Below, piece by piece: positions 1-5,481 of a DNA stretch of 5,481 nt. Both the position numbers and the translations under genes were made by a program. This DNA comes from Clostridiales bacterium DTU023. Lineage in GTDB: Bacteria; Bacillota; Clostridia; Saccharofermentanales; DTU023. The notes under the pieces are model-generated. The model did no database searches, had not been told where the DNA came from, and was given only the letters and a program-made list of their open reading frames with translations. Numbering within the stretch: the first letter of the stretch is position 1; every line of letters starts with the position of its first letter. The DNA lies in contig LFTF01000025.1 of the NCBI GenBank assembly GCA_001512945.1, positions 25,754 through 31,234 of the forward strand, written 5' to 3'.

Positions 1-250
1 GACGTTCCTGAGAAATGCTGAGATGGATAAACTTTCCATGGATATGGTGTACGGAGTCGAAGCAGGTGATGACGCGGCATTCCTCGAAGTGTGGCGCAAG
101 TTCATCAAGCTCTGGAACGAGCTGTTGCCTCAGGTACCGCTTTACTCAAACACATACATCACAGTTATTCCTGACTGGCTCGCTGATTTCGAGATGACAC
201 CTTTCTGGGGTTTCCAGGATGCCATCGTCGGCGCGACAGTCCGAAAGTAA
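1..250 (+). CDS. oppA: Family 5 extracellular solute-binding protein, C-terminal end (oligopeptide/dipeptide binding, partial)
   Basis: This is the 3' end of a gene whose start lies before the window. The first complete codon is at 2-4 and the stop is TAA at 248-250, leaving 82 visible residues. The visible part matches the end of peptide-binding proteins of the SBP family 5 type: a helix ending in LWNELLPQVPLYSNTYI, then a PDWLADFEM stretch and a closing TPFWGFQDAIVGA segment. The motif of a proline-rich 'LP.(I/V)PLYSN' turn followed by an aromatic 'FWGW/F' near the C-terminus is typical of this family. In such systems the protein is a lipoprotein or soluble receptor outside the membrane that delivers peptides to the permease pair. 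The immediately downstream permease and ATPase genes support the role. The N-terminal signal sequence and the ligand pocket are outside the window, so the substrate (dipeptide, oligopeptide, nickel or other) cannot be judged. The symbol is by context. Confidence 0.85.
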   Translation, partial: TFLRNAEMDKLSMDMVYGVEAGDDAAFLEVWRKFIKLWNELLPQVPLYSNTYITVIPDWLADFEMTPFWGFQDAIVGATVRK

Positions 251-285
251 GACACTAATCGATAACAAGCTTAATTGCTAATCGT

Positions 286-321
286 GAATAGGGGCGGTAT
301 CGATGATGTCCGCCCCTATTC
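286..321 (+). terminator. Intergenic stem-loop between oppA and oppB (attenuator or mRNA-stabilising hairpin)
   Basis: A perfect 12-bp inverted repeat: GAATAGGGGCGG at 286-297 pairs with CCGCCCCTATTC at 310-321, closing a 12-base loop (298-309). The GC-rich core (GGGGCGG/CCGCCCC) makes it very stable. No run of T follows the 3' arm, so it is not a textbook intrinsic terminator on the + strand. Hairpins in this position, between a binding-protein gene and its permease genes, commonly raise the level of the binding-protein mRNA relative to downstream genes, by partial termination or by protecting the upstream 3' end. That role is inferred here. The structure is directly visible. Confidence 0.7.
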
Positions 322-337
322 CAAGCCTAATTCCATG

Positions 338-346
338 AAGAAAGGA
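338..346 (+). promoter_or_regulatory. Ribosome binding site of oppB (decides the start)
   Basis: The purine-rich AAGAAAGGA at 338-346 is the only Shine-Dalgarno-like element ahead of oppB. It directly abuts, and overlaps, the in-frame ATG at 346, which is too close to be used. It lies 8 bases before the ATG at 355, a normal spacing. The second ATG is therefore the likely start, and the protein begins MGKYILKRL, like other OppB proteins. Confidence 0.75.
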
Positions 347-354
347 TGTCATCT

Positions 355-1614
355 ATGGGCAAATACATCCTGAAGCGTCTCATTTACGTTGTGGTTGTTT
401 TTTTTATTGTCTCTTTTTTGATGTACGCCTTGTATAATCTTATTCCGACGGACCCTGCGCGCGCTCAACTGGAGCCGCTGAAGATGTCGCTCAAACCTCA
501 TGAGTATGAACAGATGTACAGTGACCTTCGAAGAGAGATGGGACTGGATGATTCTCTTGTCATTCGATATATGAGATGGATGGGTCTTTACCCAGCTTCA
601 GGTGAACTCCTTATCCAACGAACAGACGATATGGGAAATCCTATTCAAGGCGCCCGTTACGAAGTATTGATCACTGAAACAGGTATCGGAGGCAAAAAAA
701 CTGAACGCGTGTTGAGAGTCCTTACAACAAATGCCGAAGGCGAAGCCGTTATGCAAATGCGATTCGGCACCTACAAGGTCAAAGAAATTTCAATTCCCGA
801 ACCTCACACGCTGGATCCTGAACCCAAATTGTTAAAGACCGATAGTATCTTCAACGGGATGTTACAGGGTTATTTTGGAAAGTCTCAGTATTTCAAAAGA
901 GACGTTGTATCGGTTATTAAAGAACCCATCAAAAATACAATGTTTATCAACATATTCGCTACAATCGCGGCGCTTGGGATTACCATCCCACTTGGAATTT
1001 ATTGCGCTGTCAAAAAAGGCGGAAAATTTGACAGTGTGGTTCAGGCCACGACCATTCTTGGTTACAGTATCCCCATCTATATTATTTCCTTGATATTTAT
1101 GTATTTCTTTGTTGTCAAGTGGCGGATATTTCCACTTATGGGCACCAAAACACCGGGGGCGATGTATGCGACATCGACAGAGGAATTGCTCGACAAACTT
1201 TATCATATCGCGTTACCGGTCATTGTTATGACATTTGCTTCTTTGGGAGGGATGACGCGTTACGTGCGTTCTTCCATGATTGAAGCGCTGAGCACCGATT
1301 ACATTAGAACGGCGCGCGCTAAGGGATTGCGCGAGAAAGTTGTAATCTATTCACACGCCTGGAGAAATGCCCTGCTCCCTGTTATCACGAGCATTCTAGC
1401 CTGGTTCCTCGGCATTTTCGGAGGATCGGTTATTATAGAAAATACATTTTCCTTGAATGGCATGGGGAAGCTCTACTGGCATGGTCTCAATAGTCTAGAT
1501 TTTGAACTCGTACTTGCCATACAGATGTTCTATACAGTTGTTTCACTTTTGGGATCTTTACTGATCGATCTAAGCTACGGTTTAGTCGACCCGCGCGTCC
1601 GCGTGGATAAATAG
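355..1614 (+). CDS. oppB: Oligopeptide ABC transporter permease OppB with an inserted extracellular SpaA-like domain
   Basis: OppB is one of the two membrane subunits that form the peptide channel. The 419-residue product is about 110 longer than usual for the family (roughly 306-310). The start at 355 is chosen by ribosome-site spacing; an ATG at 346 would add three residues. Membrane segments are seen near residues 9-30, 195-219, 229-254, 284-303, 343-363 and 384-408. The cytoplasmic EAA loop (about 309-342: EALSTDYIRTARAKGL, then HAWRNALLP) contacts the ATPase, and the protein ends with the family-typical DLSYGLVDPRVRV. After the normal N-terminal block (MGLDDSLVIRYMRWMGLYP, 62-80) about 80 foreign residues interrupt the first extracellular loop before the family pattern resumes at FNGMLQGYFGKS (166-177). 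Given its placement, the domain should sit outside the cell. It lies 14 bases ahead of oppC, in the same operon. Confidence 0.93.
   Translation: MGKYILKRLIYVVVVFFIVSFLMYALYNLIPTDPARAQLEPLKMSLKPHEYEQMYSDLRREMGLDDSLVIRYMRWMGLYPASGELLIQRTDDMGNPIQGARYEVLITETGIGGKKTERVLRVLTTNAEGEAVMQMRFGTYKVKEISIPEPHTLDPEPKLLKTDSIFNGMLQGYFGKSQYFKRDVVSVIKEPIKNTMFINIFATIAALGITIPLGIYCAVKKGGKFDSVVQATTILGYSIPIYIISLIFMYFFVVKWRIFPLMGTKTPGAMYATSTEELLDKLYHIALPVIVMTFASLGGMTRYVRSSMIEALSTDYIRTARAKGLREKVVIYSHAWRNALLPVITSILAWFLGIFGGSVIIENTFSLNGMGKLYWHGLNSLDFELVLAIQMFYTVVSLLGSLLIDLSYGLVDPRVRVDK
595..846 (+). other. Domain insertion in OppB: SpaA/Cna-B prealbumin-like fold
   Basis: Codons for OppB residues 81-164. The segment reads like a compact SpaA-type beta-sandwich: an opening strand ELLIQRTDDMG, the GNPIQGARYEVLI pattern (family 'G.P(I/L).GA.(F/Y).(V/L)'), then TTNAEGEAVM (family 'T(T/D)..G.A'), then FGTYKVKEISIPEPHTLDP, which closely resembles 'GTY.(V/L).E...P.GY.LD'. 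Such domains occur in Gram-positive pilins and adhesins. The first-strand lysine that forms the intramolecular isopeptide bond in many relatives appears replaced (R89 or Q88), and no clear C-terminal asparagine strand is seen. The bond is therefore probably absent, although the candidate catalytic Glu (E144) remains. The fold call is by pattern only and could be another small transthyretin-like sandwich. Confidence 0.65.
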
Positions 1615-1622
1615 GGAGGGGG
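1614..1622 (+). promoter_or_regulatory. Ribosome binding site of oppC
   Basis: GGGAGGGGG at 1614-1622 begins on the last base of the oppB stop codon and lies 6 bases before the oppC ATG at 1629. It is a strong, G-heavy Shine-Dalgarno element in a 14-base gap, and supports both the start and co-transcription. Confidence 0.8.
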
Positions 1623-1628
1623 CATAAG

Positions 1629-3512
1629 ATGAGTCGCAAATCTGACAAAAATATGGTCGAGAACAAAACCCCTAAAAAGAAGAGTACCCTGGTACGCTGG
1701 TTCAGGAGTAACGTGCTCAGAAAGCATGATCTTCCTTATGACAGCGCCAGCGCTGAAACGATTGAAACGCCCCTTCAGATCGTCGCGCAAAATTTCTTTA
1801 AGAAAAAAACAGCAATCTTTGGGATCGTTGTTTTCACGCTCATTCTCTTGTTCGTTCTGGTGGGTCCTCAATTTTTCCGCCTTAATTTGGGCGAACAGGA
1901 CTCTACATTGACCAATATTCCGCCCGGTTCTTCCATGATGAAGCTTCCCAAGGAATTAAGAAATAATGTCCGTGATATCGCGCCCGGCCGCACATACGGC
2001 GTCGGAATTGATAATGACGGACATCTTTATACTTGGGGACATACTCGCATCTCTGATGTGATTGATCTTGAAAACATCCCTGACGAAGTACAAGCGGCCG
2101 ATTTAGAATACATCGCCGCGGGGGATGACCATATCGTTGCCATTGATACTTCAGGCAAGCTTTATGTTTGGGGCAATACGCGACGCGGCCAAAACGTTTA
2201 TACCTCTGATATAATGGGCGCGCAAAAGTCAGGAAAAAACTGGGATATCGTTCAGCTTGAAGCTGCCAACCAGTGTTCCGCGGCGCTCGATAAAGATGGA
2301 TACCTCTATCTTTGGGGGAATACGAGCAATATGGACCTCAAAGTCAGGAAGGCATACCAGGGACAGATCGCGAAAATCTCCTTTACGGCAAATGAATACA
2401 TTTCGCTTTTAAAAGACGGAAATGTCGCGTATACAGGTTTCAAAGGGAAAGGTTCACCTTTTTCTGTAATTCCCGAACCCCTTCTTCAGGGAAAAACGGT
2501 CGATATCGCGTCCACTTCAAAAACAATGGCAGGCCTCACCGAAGATGGCGAGATTCATATTTGGGGTAAAGTTGATCGGAATGAGGGCGCTATTCCTGTA
2601 TTCGAAAGTAAAGTTGTAAAGTTGTATGGCGGTCGTTTCCACTATAGCGCGCTTCTTGAAGACGGTTCGGTTGTGAGTTGGGGCGGCAACGATTTCGGGC
2701 AAGCCCTTGTGCCTTCCGCAGCCAAATCCGGCAATGTCGAGAGTCTTTACGTCGGATACTTCCAAAACTACGCGATCAAGGAAAATGGCGACGATATTAC
2801 TTGGGGGCTGAAAGGTTTCCCGCTGGGCACGGATGATCTCGGACGCGATATGCTGACCCGTATCATCAACGGTGGCCGAGTGACTATGCTGGTTGGCGCG
2901 ATTGCGGTCGTTATTTCAACGATCATTGGCGTCACACTCGGTGGCATCGCCGGCTATTTTGGCGGCAAAGTCGACCTGCTTATCATGCGCGTTTCTGAGG
3001 TAGTTGGCGGTTTACCTTTTATTCCGTTTGCCATGATTCTTTCCGCTGTCATCGGCTCACGGATCAATCCGCAACAACGAATGTACCTCATCATGGTTGT
3101 TCTAGGTGTCTTGAGTTGGGTCGGGACTTGTCGCCTTGTACGCGCGCAGTTCTTCGCGCAAAGAGAAATGGAATACGTAACAGCGGCGAAAGCAATGGGA
3201 TTTCGTGAAGTCGGAATCATTTTCCGACATATCATGCCCAACGTATTTTCGCTCCTGCTCGTTAGCATGACGCTTGATTTCGCGACCAGCATGTTGACAG
3301 AATCAACGCTGTCTTACCTTGGCTTCGGAATTCCGCTCCCGACGCCCACGTGGGGGAACTTGTTGAACGGAGCAAACAATTCGATCGTCATCCAGCAATA
3401 CTGGTGGCGCTGGGTCTTCCCGGCGATAATCTTTGGCCTTTGCGTGATTTGCATCAACCTGATCGGTGACGCGCTCCGTGACGCCATGGACCCGAAAGCA
3501 ACTGAGCGTTAA
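1629..3512 (+). CDS. oppC: Oligopeptide ABC transporter permease OppC carrying an inserted seven-bladed RCC1-like propeller
   Basis: OppC is the second membrane subunit of the importer and pairs with OppB. The product has 627 residues, about twice the family norm of roughly 300. A basic cytoplasmic N-terminus (1-57, ending TPLQIVAQNFFKKK) leads into membrane segment 1 (about 61-80). A long extracellular insertion follows (about 82-393). The standard OppC sequence then resumes at FPLGTDDLGRDMLTRIINGG (397-416), equivalent to the family's 'HPFGTD..GRD'. Further membrane segments lie near 415-442, 455-475, 484-504, 540-560 and 594-615. The EAA loop is at about 512-540 (EYVTAAKAMGFREVGIIFRH, then IMPNVF), and the C-terminus GDALRDAMDPK is typical. 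The reading frame is continuous and both flanks are ordinary OppC, so this is a domain insertion, not a broken gene. Its neighbours confirm the Opp/Dpp assignment. Confidence 0.93.
   Translation: MSRKSDKNMVENKTPKKKSTLVRWFRSNVLRKHDLPYDSASAETIETPLQIVAQNFFKKKTAIFGIVVFTLILLFVLVGPQFFRLNLGEQDSTLTNIPPGSSMMKLPKELRNNVRDIAPGRTYGVGIDNDGHLYTWGHTRISDVIDLENIPDEVQAADLEYIAAGDDHIVAIDTSGKLYVWGNTRRGQNVYTSDIMGAQKSGKNWDIVQLEAANQCSAALDKDGYLYLWGNTSNMDLKVRKAYQGQIAKISFTANEYISLLKDGNVAYTGFKGKGSPFSVIPEPLLQGKTVDIASTSKTMAGLTEDGEIHIWGKVDRNEGAIPVFESKVVKLYGGRFHYSALLEDGSVVSWGGNDFGQALVPSAAKSGNVESLYVGYFQNYAIKENGDDITWGLKGFPLGTDDLGRDMLTRIINGGRVTMLVGAIAVVISTIIGVTLGGIAGYFGGKVDLLIMRVSEVVGGLPFIPFAMILSAVIGSRINPQQRMYLIMVVLGVLSWVGTCRLVRAQFFAQREMEYVTAAKAMGFREVGIIFRHIMPNVFSLLLVSMTLDFATSMLTESTLSYLGFGIPLPTPTWGNLLNGANNSIVIQQYWWRWVFPAIIFGLCVICINLIGDALRDAMDPKATER
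1968..2807 (+). repeat. Seven RCC1/BLIP-II-type repeats encoded inside oppC (predicted complete beta-propeller)
   Basis: OppC residues 114-393 contain seven copies of a unit with the pattern 'hydrophobic-x-x-I/L-x-AG-x-x-(H/Y)-x-x-A/G-(I/L)-x-x-(D/N)G-x-(L/V)-x-x-WG'. The closing WG pairs fall at residues 136-137, 181-182, 229-230, 312-313, 351-352 and 392-393. The fourth copy is degenerate and ends in TG at 269-270 (DGNVAYTG). Clear examples are GIDNDGHLYTWG, AIDTSGKLYVWG and ALDKDGYLYLWG. Spacing is 39-48 residues, shorter than classical RCC1 repeats and closer to the seven-bladed BLIP-II type. Seven units is the number needed to close such a propeller, whose ends lie next to each other; this explains how it fits in a loop. 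These folds usually bind proteins, but the ligand here is unknown. Confidence 0.88.
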
Positions 3513-3521
3513 GAGGGGGGG
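3513..3521 (+). promoter_or_regulatory. Ribosome binding site of oppD (decides the start)
   Basis: GAGGGGGGG at 3513-3521 sits 7 bases before the ATG at 3529. An upstream in-frame ATG at 3466 lies within the end of oppC, has no such site, and would add 21 residues unlike any OppD N-terminus. The start at 3529 (MALLEVKDLKTFF) is therefore preferred. Confidence 0.8.
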
Positions 3522-3528
3522 CAGCAGT

Positions 3529-4527
3529 ATGGCACTATTAGAAGTAAAAGACCTGAAAACATTTTTCAGAACGAAGCACGGGACAGTGAAGGCCGTCAAT
3601 GGCGTCTCCTACGCAGTAGAAACAGGCAAAACGCTCGGTGTTGTCGGAGAGTCAGGATCAGGTAAAACAGTATCTGCCATGAGTATCCTGCAACTACTGG
3701 ACGCCAATGGCTACATTGAAAATGGAAGCATCACTTTCAATGGGCGTGAACTCACCGATCTACCGCTTAAGGAAATGTACAAAATTCGGGGCAATGACAT
3801 ATCCGTCATTTTCCAGGAACCCATGACGAGCCTGAATCCTGTCTTTACCGTTGAAAGACAGATATCTGAACCATTTATGATTCATCAGGGACTGTCGAAA
3901 AAGCAAGCCGCCGCGCGAGTGATCGACATGCTCAAGGATGTCCGCATCCCGAATCCTGAAGTGGTTACCAAACAATACCCACACCAGTTATCCGGCGGCA
4001 TGCGGCAACGCGTTATGATCGCGATGGCACTGGCCTGTAAGCCGCGCATCCTCATCGCGGACGAACCGTCCACCGCGCTCGACGTCACCATTCAGGCGCA
4101 AATTCTGAAACTCATGAATGACCTGCAAGAAGAGAAGGGGACTTCTATTCTTTTCATTACACATGACCTCGGCGTCATCTGCCAGATGGCCGATGACGTA
4201 GCGGTTATGTATTGCGGTCAGGTTGTTGAGATGGCGCCCGCGCGCACTATTTTTGGCCATAGCAAATACTTGCATCCATACACGGAGGGGTTACTTGTTT
4301 CTGTCCCAAGATTAGATACGCCAGTAACTCAAAGGCTTGAGGCAATCCCCGGATCCGTCCCACATCCGCTCCGTCTGCCAGAAGGCTGTAAATTTGCTCC
4401 CCGGTGCAAGTATGCCCAGCCACGTTGTTTGGTCGAAGAACCGGAACTTGTAAGTATAAGTGAGAATCAGTCGATTCGCTGTTTTTACCCCGATATGGAG
4501 GCTCGTAAAGATGGAAAATTTGAATAA
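3529..4527 (+). CDS. oppD: Oligopeptide ABC transporter ATP-binding protein OppD
   Basis: OppD is one of the two ATPase subunits that power peptide uptake on the cytoplasmic face. The 332-residue product has the normal family length. All ABC motifs are present: Walker A GESGSGKT (40-47), Q-loop VIFQEPMTSLNP with Q96, signature LSGGMRQR (154-161), Walker B ILIADEP (174-180) with catalytic E179, D-loop STALD (181-185) and switch histidine H212 (ITHDLG). The C-terminal oligopeptide/dipeptide extension follows, with IPGSVPHPLRLPEGCKFAPRC and cysteines at 287, 293, 300 and 318. In characterised peptide-importer ATPases this four-cysteine set binds an iron-sulphur cluster. The gene starts 16 bases after oppC and overlaps oppF by 17 bases. 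Unlike its three partners, it has no inserted domain. Confidence 0.96.
   Translation: MALLEVKDLKTFFRTKHGTVKAVNGVSYAVETGKTLGVVGESGSGKTVSAMSILQLLDANGYIENGSITFNGRELTDLPLKEMYKIRGNDISVIFQEPMTSLNPVFTVERQISEPFMIHQGLSKKQAAARVIDMLKDVRIPNPEVVTKQYPHQLSGGMRQRVMIAMALACKPRILIADEPSTALDVTIQAQILKLMNDLQEEKGTSILFITHDLGVICQMADDVAVMYCGQVVEMAPARTIFGHSKYLHPYTEGLLVSVPRLDTPVTQRLEAIPGSVPHPLRLPEGCKFAPRCKYAQPRCLVEEPELVSISENQSIRCFYPDMEARKDGKFE
4497..4501 (+). promoter_or_regulatory. Ribosome binding site of oppF, inside the end of oppD
   Basis: GGAGG at 4497-4501 lies 9 bases before the ATG at 4511, within the last codons of oppD. It fixes the oppF start 17 bases upstream of the oppD stop end and suggests translational coupling of the two ATPases. 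Confidence 0.75.
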
Positions 4528-5481
4528 TAAAAAGGTATTGTTCAGTATTCGTAATCTCAAGCAGTATTTCCCTGTCGGAAAAGGCCGCTTCGTCAAAGCA
4601 AACGACGGGATTACGATCGATATCTACGAAGGGGAGACGCTTGGTCTTGTCGGCGAATCTGGTTGTGGGAAAACGACATTGGGTCGCACAATCCTGCAAC
4701 TTTACAAACAAACGGATGGACGCACCCTCTACTATGGACGTACGGAACATGAACTTGCGCCACATTATGTAAAGCGGACAATCCGCACCCTGCCCAAGCT
4801 CCGCAATCAATACCATAAAATGAAAGAAATGCGTGTAGAGGCTGAAAAGACCTTTGAAGCTACTGAAGAAGGAACTGACAAATTTTTGCAACAGGAAGCC
4901 TTGACGAAAGCCTCAACCGCGGAACAGATGGCACTGTTCGACATGACAAAGGTCGTAGGCGGTCTGATCGTTTACGAGGATCTCGGTGATGTCGTCCAAA
5001 CTTACGGAAAACTCTATGACATTTGCCTTGAAATCAGAAAACTCGAGCTTCAGAAAAATAAGCAACAGGGTAATCTTGATGACGCTGTCTACAGGCTGGA
5101 AAGTTCTCAGACGAAGGGCCAGAATAATCGACGAGCGACGAGCGCGAAGAATCGCTCGCAAAAGGCAATTTCTGACATCAACAAGAAAATTGCCAGCAAG
5201 AATATGGAGCTGGAAAAGGCTGAACTCAAAGTTGAAGCCTTGCGCCTTCCGATGATAGGCGATCCGATTTATGAGGAGTACGAAGCGATGCGCGATGACG
5301 GCGTCGACCTGGCACGCCTCACCTATAACGAGATTCGCCTGCTCAGAAGTGATCTGCAGATGATCTTCCAAGATCCTTATTCGTCACTCAATCCGAGAAT
5401 GACGGTTGCCAATATCATTGGAGAAGGCTTAATCGCCCACAAGATTTTCAAGCATCGGGATGAACGCATGCGTCAGCATAT
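4511..5481 (+). CDS. oppF: Oligopeptide ABC transporter ATP-binding protein OppF with a long insertion before the Q-loop (3' end missing)
   Basis: OppF is the second ATPase subunit, partner of OppD. It is open to the window edge, with 323 complete codons visible. The N-terminal half of the fold is clear: FSIRNLKQYFPVG (11-23), LGLVGESGCGKTTLGR with Walker A GESGCGKT (48-55), and strand TLYYG (72-76). After a long foreign stretch the family sequence resumes at VDLARLTYNEIRLLRSDLQM (265-284) with Q-loop IFQDPYSSLNPRMTV (Q287). Walker A to Q-loop spans about 240 residues, against about 52 in E. coli OppF, so about 185-190 residues are inserted (roughly 77-264). The frame is open throughout. The signature motif, Walker B, H-loop and C-terminal region lie beyond the window, so ATPase competence cannot be confirmed. 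An OppF rather than OppD identity follows from gene order and the IFQDP..SLNPRMTV motif. Confidence 0.92.
   Translation, partial: MENLNNKKVLFSIRNLKQYFPVGKGRFVKANDGITIDIYEGETLGLVGESGCGKTTLGRTILQLYKQTDGRTLYYGRTEHELAPHYVKRTIRTLPKLRNQYHKMKEMRVEAEKTFEATEEGTDKFLQQEALTKASTAEQMALFDMTKVVGGLIVYEDLGDVVQTYGKLYDICLEIRKLELQKNKQQGNLDDAVYRLESSQTKGQNNRRATSAKNRSQKAISDINKKIASKNMELEKAELKVEALRLPMIGDPIYEEYEAMRDDGVDLARLTYNEIRLLRSDLQMIFQDPYSSLNPRMTVANIIGEGLIAHKIFKHRDERMRQH
4742..5299 (+). other. Domain insertion in OppF: predicted helical/coiled-coil hairpin
   Basis: Codons for about OppF residues 78-263. The segment is strongly charged, rich in K, E, Q and R, and has no recognised catalytic motif. Residues 168-199 keep a 3-4 heptad register (L168, I171, I175, L178, K182, Q185, L189, A192, L196, S199). 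Residues 220-244 keep another (I220, I223, I227, K230, L234, A237, V241, L244). They are separated by a polar linker at about 200-213 containing GQNNRRATSAKNR. This pattern suggests two helices folding back as a hairpin. The earlier part (about 88-160) also looks mostly helical, with a hydrophobic patch VVGGLIVYEDLG (148-159). It would project from the ATPase into the cytoplasm. No known family is recognised. Confidence 0.7.

Noticed and set aside
255..284. Repeated CTAATCG at 255-261 and 278-284 as an operator
   Set aside because: Seven bases repeated once in an AT-rich gap is easily chance, with no symmetry and no convincing promoter boxes nearby.
346..354. Upstream ATG at 346 as the oppB start
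   Set aside because: The only Shine-Dalgarno-like sequence (338-346) abuts it with no spacer, whereas the ATG at 355 has a normal spacing and gives a typical OppB N-terminus.
862..1206. Minus-strand open frame opposite oppB
   Set aside because: It overlaps a conserved membrane-coding region and its product looks like no protein family; a shadow frame.
1896..2813. Propeller region as a separate gene or an assembly chimera
   Set aside because: The frame is continuous, there is no start site or stop at the joints, and normal OppC sequence stands on both sides at a loop boundary.
3466..3528. Longer oppD reading from an ATG at 3466
   Set aside because: It lies inside the end of oppC in another frame, lacks a ribosome site and adds residues not seen in OppD proteins; the site at 3513-3521 points to 3529.
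4247..4891. Long minus-strand open frame of 214 codons opposite oppD and oppF
   Set aside because: It is antisense to two well-supported genes, has no recognisable domain or good ribosome site, and fits chance openness opposite a coding strand.
4742..5299. OppF insertion as an intein
   Set aside because: There is no Cys/Ser at the entry joint, no C-terminal His-Asn, and no splicing or homing endonuclease motifs; the composition is that of charged helices.

Overview
The window is most of one operon, read left to right on the + strand, for an oligopeptide/dipeptide-type ABC importer. In order it holds the 3' end of a family 5 solute-binding protein gene (oppA-like, ends at 250), an intergenic stretch with a strong stem-loop (286-321), the permease genes oppB (355-1614) and oppC (1629-3512), the ATPase gene oppD (3529-4527), and the 5' part of the partner ATPase gene oppF (4511 to the window edge). 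The genes are tightly packed: gaps of 14 and 16 bases and a 17-base oppD/oppF overlap. The two gaps carry purine-rich, G-heavy ribosome binding sites, and oppF has its own site inside the end of oppD.

The transporter core is conventional. Both permeases have the expected membrane segments and cytoplasmic EAA loop. OppD has all the ABC motifs plus the C-terminal four-cysteine region of peptide-importer ATPases. What is unusual is that three of the four core subunits carry extra in-frame domains. OppB has about 80 extra residues in its first extracellular loop that resemble a SpaA/Cna-B prealbumin-like domain. OppC has about 280-300 extra residues in the equivalent loop, forming seven RCC1/BLIP-II-like repeats, enough for a complete seven-bladed beta-propeller. 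OppF has about 185 extra residues between Walker A and the Q-loop, with heptad patterning that suggests a helical hairpin coiled coil. OppD is of normal length.

Both permease insertions fall on the outer face, where the binding protein docks. The reasonable inference is an importer with an extracellular 'crown', possibly for holding the binding protein, gating access, or contacting the cell wall or another partner. The OppF insertion would project from the ATPase on the cytoplasmic side. The sequence does not show what any of these additions does.

The organism is probably a Gram-positive bacterium of the Firmicutes, likely a Clostridia-type anaerobe. The basis is the strong G-rich Shine-Dalgarno sites, the moderate base composition, the Opp protein style, and the SpaA-like domain, a fold common on Gram-positive surfaces. 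This placement is an inference; no marker gene is present. I saw no RNA genes, mobile elements or CRISPR arrays.
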